Program-made: the position numbers and the translations under genes
In this document: positions 6,009 to 10,808 of the stretch, piece by piece
Layout: each line of letters opens with the position of its first letter
Position numbering within the stretch: the stretch's first letter is position 1
Source of the DNA: JBAUHN01 sp049680295
GTDB lineage: Bacteria > Pseudomonadota > Alphaproteobacteria > Rhodobacterales > Rhodobacteraceae
Direction of reading: 5' to 3'
DNA: 10,808 nucleotides
Assembly (NCBI GenBank): GCA_049680295.1
Contig: JBAUHN010000195.1
Location: 1 to 10,808, forward strand
Notes under the pieces: generated by a model
What the model saw: the letters and a program-made list of their open reading frames with translations, nothing else
Databases searched by the model: none
Told to the model about the DNA's origin: nothing

Positions 6009-7610
6009 CTAGGCCTTCAGATCTTCCAGAATCAGGTCGCTGGCTTTTTCACCAATCATAATGGCGGGCGCATTGGTATTGCCCGATACGATTTCGGGCA
6101 TGATCGAACAATCCGCAATCCGCAGGCCCGCAATGCCATGCACACGCAGCCGTGCATCCACCACAGCGCCCGGACCCTGCCCCATCTTGCAGGTGCCTGT
6201 TGGGTGGTAAATTGAGGCCGTGTTGTTGCGCGCCCAATCCAGTGTTGCGTCATAATCGTCGATATCAAGATCGGCATGTGGCCGGTATTCCAGCGATATT
6301 TTCGAATCAAGCGGCGGATGCCGGGCAATCCGTCGGGCGATATTCACGCCCTCTACAATTGTGCGGCAATCGGTTTGCGTCGACAGATAATTCGGAATGA
6401 TCTTTGGATAGGTCTTGGGGTCATTTCCGCCCAGACGGATTTCACCACGGCTTTCGGGGCGCAACTGGCACACTGACATGGTAAAGGCCGAAAACCTATC
6501 CGCGCCTTTGCCCGGATTTTCCGCCGACAAGGGTTGGACATGAAACTGTATGTCCGGCGTTTCCATATCGTCGCGCGTTTTCATGAATCCGGTAGCCAGA
6601 CTTGCCGCCATGGTCATCGGACCTGACCGGAACATCGCGTATTTCAGGGCAATCTTGGCCTGCCCAAACAGGCTGCCGACCTCGTCATTCAAGGTCGGTT
6701 CGTTGCATTTATAGACCAGCCGTGCCTGCAAATGGTCCTGCATATTTTTGCCGACGCCCGGCAGATCACGCTTCACTTCGATCCCGTGTCGGGTCAGCTG
6801 CTCTGCTTCGCCCAGTCCTGACAACATCAATATCTGCGGCGAATTGATTGCCCCGCCCGACAACACAACCTCGCGGGCAGCGGTGACGGTTTGTATTTTG
6901 CCGCTGCGGTCGGCGTAAGTGACACCAACGGCGCGGTTGTCCTCGATCAGGACCTTTTGCACCTGTGCGTGGGTGATGATTGTCAGGTTTTCACGGCTTT
7001 TGACCGGGTTCAGATAGGCCACCGCGGCGCTACACCGGCGTCCGTCTTTACTGGTCAGCTGGAAAAACCCAACGCCTTCTTGTTCCGCGCCATTGTAGTC
7101 AGAATTATAGGGGTATCCTGCTGCCTGCGCTGCCGCGACCCATGCATCCGTTATTGGCCGTTGGATGCGCATGTTGGACACCGACAAAGGCCCCGCGTTG
7201 CCGTGATACGCATCCGCGCCGCGTTCATTGTTTTCGGCCCGTTTGAACAGGGGCAGAACATCGTCCCAGCCCCACCCGACATTGCCCATCTGGCGCCACC
7301 GATCATAGTCTTGCGGTTGCCCACGCACATATAGCAACCCGTTCAAAGACGACGATCCGCCCAAAACCTTGCCACGCGGCCACTCAATTGAGCGGCCATT
7401 CAAACCGGGGTCGGGTTCGGTCTTGTAGCACCAGTCCACGGACGGGTTGTGGATGGTCTTAAAATATCCAACAGGAATGTGAATCCACGGGTTCAGATCG
7501 CGGCCGCCTGCCTCCAGCAGCACAACGTTGATCTTCGGATCGGCACTTAATCTGTTTGCCAAAACACAGCCCGCCGAACCGGCCCCAACTATTACAATAT
7601 CTGCTTCCAA
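6009..7610 (-). CDS. GMC family FAD-dependent oxidoreductase (choline/alcohol dehydrogenase-like)
   Basis: The protein has 533 residues from a TTG start. It begins MEADIVIVGAGSAGCVLANRL, the FAD-binding Rossmann fold, with the ribose-binding acid in LLEAGG (31-36). GMC signature 1 is at about 80-97 (RGKVLGGSSSLNGLLYVRG) and signature 2 at about 251-265 (SGGAINSPQILMLSG). The catalytic His is H469 (SIYHPTGTCKMG), and the partner Asn lies in SGNTNAPAIMIGEK (N511 or N513). Residue 90 is Asn, so the covalent FAD-histidine link of choline oxidase is absent. The family oxidises primary alcohols. TTG at 7608-7610 is chosen because GGAGGA lies eight bases upstream and the nearby ATG is out of frame; the longer TTG start at 7649 adds an unconserved leader. 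It is divergent from the TRAP transporter operon, which probably imports its substrate. True choline dehydrogenase (BetA) is possible, but no betaine genes are present. Confidence 0.93.
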   Translation of the reverse strand: MEADIVIVGAGSAGCVLANRLSADPKINVVLLEAGGRDLNPWIHIPVGYFKTIHNPSVDWCYKTEPDPGLNGRSIEWPRGKVLGGSSSLNGLLYVRGQPQDYDRWRQMGNVGWGWDDVLPLFKRAENNERGADAYHGNAGPLSVSNMRIQRPITDAWVAAAQAAGYPYNSDYNGAEQEGVGFFQLTSKDGRRCSAAVAYLNPVKSRENLTIITHAQVQKVLIEDNRAVGVTYADRSGKIQTVTAAREVVLSGGAINSPQILMLSGLGEAEQLTRHGIEVKRDLPGVGKNMQDHLQARLVYKCNEPTLNDEVGSLFGQAKIALKYAMFRSGPMTMAASLATGFMKTRDDMETPDIQFHVQPLSAENPGKGADRFSAFTMSVCQLRPESRGEIRLGGNDPKTYPKIIPNYLSTQTDCRTIVEGVNIARRIARHPPLDSKISLEYRPHADLDIDDYDATLDWARNNTASIYHPTGTCKMGQGPGAVVDARLRVHGIAGLRIADCSIMPEIVSGNTNAPAIMIGEKASDLILEDLKA

Positions 7611-7613
7611 CTC

Positions 7614-7620
7614 ATATTCC
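7614..7620 (-). promoter_or_regulatory. Strong ribosome binding site that sets the TTG start
   Basis: The minus strand reads GGAGGAATATGAG immediately before TTG. The Shine-Dalgarno match is near perfect (GGAGGA), and the in-between ATG runs into a stop after seven codons. This supports a TTG start for the GMC gene. Confidence 0.6.
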
Positions 7621-7661
7621 TCCGCTGTGTTGAAAAAAAATCTATACAAAAGTATTTTCCC

Positions 7662-7671
7662 AGACTAGTCT
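7662..7671. promoter_or_regulatory. Palindrome in the GMC/TRAP divergent promoter region
   Basis: AGACTAGTCT is a perfect 10-base palindrome, and a further AGTCT lies at 7686-7690 after an A/T-rich stretch. On the minus strand it sits where the -35 of the GMC gene would be, 17 bases upstream of TATAGA (7641-7646). It is a candidate operator for a regulator controlling both directions. No regulator gene is visible in the window. Confidence 0.35.
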
Positions 7672-7727
7672 TTTTTGAAACAAAAAGTCTCAATAATCGG
7701 CAAACACATCAAATGGGAGGAACCAAA

Positions 7728-8960
7728 ATGAGTGTGGTAAACAAACTAGGCGGTCTTTCGCGCCGCGATCTATTCCGGGTCGCGGGCCAATACGGAATGA
7801 GCTCGACCTTGCTTGCAGCGGGCAGCTTTGGCGGCGCGATGAGCCTTGCAAACTTGGCAAGTGCCGCAGAATCAACCTACGAAAAACGGTTCGCGAAACC
7901 GGCGAAACACTCGCTGAAATTTGGCGCGGCTGGCTTTAACGCCCGCAACCTGCTGATTGAGCGCGCCGGCGCGTTGGAATTTGCCCGTGACTTGGAATCA
8001 CGGACAGATGGCGAGATTCGTATCGAATTTATTGGCGACAACCAAATCTGCGGCCAAACATCCTGCGTTGAGAAATGTCAGCAAGGCATCGTTGATCTGT
8101 ATTCCGCATCCACCCAGAACTCGGCAGGTGGTGCACCTTACCTGAACGTGCTGGACTATGCCTATATGTTCCGCAACCGCGCCGACCAGTACCATTTCTT
8201 GTATTCACCCGCGTCGCAAAAACTGCTGCGTGAGCCATATGAAAAGCGGCACGGTCTGAAACTATTGTTCTCACACGCTGAATTGCGCGGCATCCAGTTG
8301 GGTCTGGCATGGGAAGACAAAGACACCGTAACCTCTGTTGAGCAGTTGGCCGGCACTAAAAACCGCGTGACAGGGACACAGCTTGGCCGGATCGCGATGG
8401 AGGCAATGAACCTGAACCCGGTTCCGGTGGCATGGGAAGAAACTTTGGACGGTCTGAAGCAAGGCCTGATTGATGGCGCGGAAACATGGGCCTCGGCCGT
8501 GGCATATGCCAACATGGCTCCGGTTGTGTCGCAGTCTGTTCATCTGAACTTTTTCTGCGGTACAGAAGCCACGTCAATGAACGCGGGCGTCTTTGATGGC
8601 CTGTCGGGTGATCTGCAAGATGCGGTTATGGAATCCGCGTATTGGACACAAACCCATGTTCAGGCCGCAAACGAGGCGGCACTGGTCAAGACGGTTGGTC
8701 AATCCGATCCAATCCTGCCGGGCACGATCTTTGCTGAAAACAACGTGCGCAACGCATTCTTGTCGGACGCCGAGATCAAGAAAGCCGAAGAAATGTGTTC
8801 GCCCGAATTCCAACCCCAATTGTGGGAAGAGTGGCGTGAGCGCCTGAACGGCTGGTCCGGAGGACATGACACCTATCAGGAAATCTACGACGAAGTGCGC
8901 ACAATCGACGGCAATACCCTGCCCGAGAATGTGGAACCCCGTCGCTGGTGGAAAGCCTGA
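7728..8960 (+). CDS. TRAP transporter substrate-binding protein (DctP family), Tat-exported
   Basis: This 410-residue periplasmic binding protein captures the substrate for the DctQ/DctM permease encoded downstream. The N-terminus carries a twin-arginine signal (LSRRDLF at 10-16, hydrophobic 23-43, likely cleavage after ASA/SAA at 44-47), so it is exported folded by Tat. The DctP fold is shown by the family spacing of the segment KNRVTGTQLGRIAMEAMNLN (211-230) and VAWEETLDGLKQGLIDGAET (234-253). R213 takes the place of the carboxylate-binding arginine of the family. An unusual cysteine cluster, C108-x4-C113-x3-C117, lies in the first lobe. I chose the ATG at 7728 because GGGAGGA precedes it by six bases and the signal then starts normally; an in-frame ATG at 7713 overlaps that site. 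It is first in the operon and is followed by a hairpin that may raise its level over the permease. Confidence 0.93.
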   Translation: MSVVNKLGGLSRRDLFRVAGQYGMSSTLLAAGSFGGAMSLANLASAAESTYEKRFAKPAKHSLKFGAAGFNARNLLIERAGALEFARDLESRTDGEIRIEFIGDNQICGQTSCVEKCQQGIVDLYSASTQNSAGGAPYLNVLDYAYMFRNRADQYHFLYSPASQKLLREPYEKRHGLKLLFSHAELRGIQLGLAWEDKDTVTSVEQLAGTKNRVTGTQLGRIAMEAMNLNPVPVAWEETLDGLKQGLIDGAETWASAVAYANMAPVVSQSVHLNFFCGTEATSMNAGVFDGLSGDLQDAVMESAYWTQTHVQAANEAALVKTVGQSDPILPGTIFAENNVRNAFLSDAEIKKAEEMCSPEFQPQLWEEWRERLNGWSGGHDTYQEIYDEVRTIDGNTLPENVEPRRWWKA

Positions 8961-8982
8961 TCAGGCAGATACTTAAACAAAG

Positions 8983-9012
8983 GTCGGCCCGCGCAAGCAG
9001 GCCGACTTTATT
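8983..9012 (+). terminator. Hairpin between binding protein and permease genes (partial terminator)
   Basis: A perfect 7-base stem (8983-8989 with 9000-9006) encloses a 2-base inner stem closed by a GCAA tetraloop, followed by TTTATT. It sits 22 bases after the binding-protein stop inside the operon. A weak terminator or mRNA-protecting hairpin here is a common way to make more binding protein than permease. The T-run is short, so readthrough is expected. Confidence 0.6.
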
Positions 9013-9105
9013 GTTGCAAGATGACTTTTTGGATCGACCATTGACTGCGAATAACGCAGCATAGGGTCTTGAAACCGAAGCGATTCAAACTGGGGGGATG
9101 CCTGT

Positions 9106-9774
9106 ATGTCGATAATCACTGAGGCCGCAAACGTCGTGACCGCGCTATTTTCCGGCGCTTCATGGAAAATGAACGAAGCCTTTAAAACCGATGGCATGTG
9201 GCTGTTTGGCCTGTTCGTGACACTTGTCGGCGGCTTTCTGGCGGAACGGTTTTACAAAGCGTTACCGGCAGTCGACCGCCATCTGGAACGCGGCATTGCG
9301 GTCATTGCCTATCTGATGATTGCAGGCATTATTTTCTGGGGCGTGATTGACCGCTTTTGGTTCTCACGCCAGTGGGCCGGGTCAACAACCGTGCCGCCGT
9401 TTTTGTTTATGATCATGGCATGGTTTGGATGTTCTTATAACGTCAAGCTACGCACCCATTTAAGCTTCAGTGAGTTTCGCAACAACATGAAGCCCGCAGC
9501 CCAGATCAGTGCCCTGACGATGGACACAGTGTTATGGTTGGGCTTTTGCTGGATCGCAATCACCACATCCTTGCGGTTTACGGCTTATTCCGCGGACAAC
9601 TTTCAATTGGTTGACGGTGTCGACAACACCATGAAGTGGTGGTTCTACATCACCGTTCCGATCGCCTTTACCCTGATGTCAGGCCGCGTGATCGGCAACT
9701 GGCGCGAAGACTGGCACAACTACAAAACCGGTCAGGTCATTATCAAACAAGCAGTTATCGGCGGAGATGTGTAA
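9106..9774 (+). CDS. TRAP transporter small permease subunit (DctQ)
   Basis: This 222-residue inner-membrane protein is the small subunit of the TRAP permease, which works with DctM and the binding protein to take up a substrate with a sodium gradient. Membrane segments lie at about 31-49, 64-86, 97-113, 138-158 and 178-196. The last four correspond to the usual four of DctQ; THLSFSEF (117-124) takes the place of the family motif (E/T)HIxxD after the second of them. The N-terminal segment is extra, and the protein is longer than typical members (about 160-180 residues). The start ATG follows a G-rich GGGGGG site at eight bases. A 145-base gap with a hairpin separates it from the binding-protein gene, and its stop overlaps the dctM start (TAATG). 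Confidence 0.9.
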   Translation: MSIITEAANVVTALFSGASWKMNEAFKTDGMWLFGLFVTLVGGFLAERFYKALPAVDRHLERGIAVIAYLMIAGIIFWGVIDRFWFSRQWAGSTTVPPFLFMIMAWFGCSYNVKLRTHLSFSEFRNNMKPAAQISALTMDTVLWLGFCWIAITTSLRFTAYSADNFQLVDGVDNTMKWWFYITVPIAFTLMSGRVIGNWREDWHNYKTGQVIIKQAVIGGDV

Positions 9775-10808
9775 TGTCTGATACAACATGGATTACCCTT
9801 ATTTCGCTGGGCGTTACCGTCTTTTTCATGCTTGGCACCCCGGTATTGCTGGTCATTTTCTACTGGGTGATTGGCTGTAGCTTTGTCATTGGATTGCAAC
9901 TGGATAACACCGGCAACGAATTGCTGAACGTGTTTAACAAAGGCTTTGCCTTGCTGGCCATGCCGCTGTTCATTCTGACCGGCGATCTGATCAACCAATC
10001 CGGAATCGCCAGGCGATTATCGGATTTTGCCTATTCCTGCCTTGGCTGGTTGCGCGGCGGTCTGGCGATGGCCGCCATTGCAGCCTGTGGTCTGTTTGCT
10101 GCGATTTCGGGATCAAATTCGGCGACCACGGCAACCATCGGGTCGATGCTGCACCCGGAAATGGTCAAAGGCGGGTATGACGAACGTTTCTCGGCGGCCA
10201 CGGCTGCGGCGGGGGGCACGGTCGGGATCATCATCCCGCCGTCCATCATCTTTATCGTTTACGGGTTCTTGATGAACCTGTCGATTTCAGAGCTGTTTAT
10301 TGCCGGTATCATTCCCGGCAGCCTGATGGTTCTGGCGATGATGACCGCCTGCTTTATCGTATGCACAATCAACGGCTGGGGCTATCTGATTGGCCTGTCG
10401 CCATCGCGCGTCATCAAAACAGCGATTGGCGCATGGCTGGGATTCTTTGCGATTGGCCTGGTGCTTTGGGGCATCTATTCGGGCAAATTTTCCCCCACGG
10501 AAGCCGCCGGTGTGACGGTCGGCTTTTGTATCATCGTCGGCATGATCAGCTATCCGCTGAACAAACTCATGGGATCAGACAAGGACACCCCCGTGGCCGA
10601 AAAAAGCATCATGTCGATGTTCGTCGTCGAAGGGTTCACCTTGTTTCAGGTGCCCAATATCGTCGTGCGGTCGGCGCAGATCACCGGCATTCTGGTGCCG
10701 CTGATTGCGGTGTCAGTCGCGATGCAACAGGTGATATCGGCCTTGGGTGCAAAAGATTTTGTTGGTGATTTCGTGACCAGCATGGGCGGCTATCATGCGG
10801 TATTGTTC
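9774..10808 (+). CDS. TRAP transporter large permease subunit (DctM), partial at right edge
   Basis: The first 345 residues are visible; the family is about 430 long, so the C-terminus lies beyond the window. The protein is a multi-span membrane transporter and the transport core of the TRAP system. Family landmarks are MPLFILTGDLINQSG (63-77), GLFAAISGSNSATTATIGSM (106-125), AAAGGTVGIIIPPSIIFIVYG (144-164), FIAGIIPG (175-182) and FSPTEAAGVTVG (239-250). The ATG overlaps the dctQ stop by one base (TAATG), showing translational coupling, with GGAG at 9763-9766 inside dctQ as ribosome site. An extended polar loop (about 264-282) precedes the helix pair at 305-325. Confidence 0.92.
   Translation, partial: MSDTTWITLISLGVTVFFMLGTPVLLVIFYWVIGCSFVIGLQLDNTGNELLNVFNKGFALLAMPLFILTGDLINQSGIARRLSDFAYSCLGWLRGGLAMAAIAACGLFAAISGSNSATTATIGSMLHPEMVKGGYDERFSAATAAAGGTVGIIIPPSIIFIVYGFLMNLSISELFIAGIIPGSLMVLAMMTACFIVCTINGWGYLIGLSPSRVIKTAIGAWLGFFAIGLVLWGIYSGKFSPTEAAGVTVGFCIIVGMISYPLNKLMGSDKDTPVAEKSIMSMFVVEGFTLFQVPNIVVRSAQITGILVPLIAVSVAMQQVISALGAKDFVGDFVTSMGGYHAVLF

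Overview
The window looks like chromosomal DNA from a marine alphaproteobacterium of the Roseobacter group (Rhodobacteraceae). The reasons are a 407-residue HemA of Rhodobacter type next to a RodZ-like gene, a TRAP transporter with a Tat-exported binding protein, alphaproteobacterial tRNAs and moderately high GC. The species assignment is inference from gene content only.

Layout, left to right. (1) 1-2021, minus strand: hemA (5-aminolevulinate synthase, first step of the C4 tetrapyrrole route), followed by a RodZ-like helix-turn-helix membrane protein that runs off the left edge. (2) 2022-2268: shared divergent control region containing a near-consensus FNR/FnrL box and a short inverted repeat in the hemA leader. 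(3) 2269-3639, plus strand: M20 family metallodipeptidase with all expected metal ligands. It converges on a minus-strand GT2-like glycosyltransferase (3659-4531). (4) 4704-5260: minus-strand tRNA block with tRNA-Val(TAC), then tRNA-Asp(GTC) with its own promoter and a strong terminator. Between the two tRNAs lies a 29-base partial copy of the tRNA-Val 3' end, arranged like an attachment-site scar. (5) 5296-5877, minus strand: histidine phosphatase family protein with a candidate promoter. (6) 6009-10808: a catabolic-looking module. A GMC flavoprotein alcohol dehydrogenase on the minus strand starts at TTG. It is divergent from a tripartite TRAP transporter on the plus strand: Tat-exported binding protein, hairpin, DctQ, and DctM overlapping DctQ and cut by the right edge.

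How the parts work together: the left part is housekeeping (heme precursor supply, cell shape, tRNAs, peptide turnover). The right part probably imports a small organic compound with the TRAP system and oxidises an alcohol group on it with the GMC enzyme. The substrate cannot be read from the sequence.

I see no clearly unprecedented system. The items most worth a second look are the tRNA-Val 3' duplication, the GMC-TRAP module with its Tat signal and cysteine cluster, and the FNR-type box upstream of hemA.
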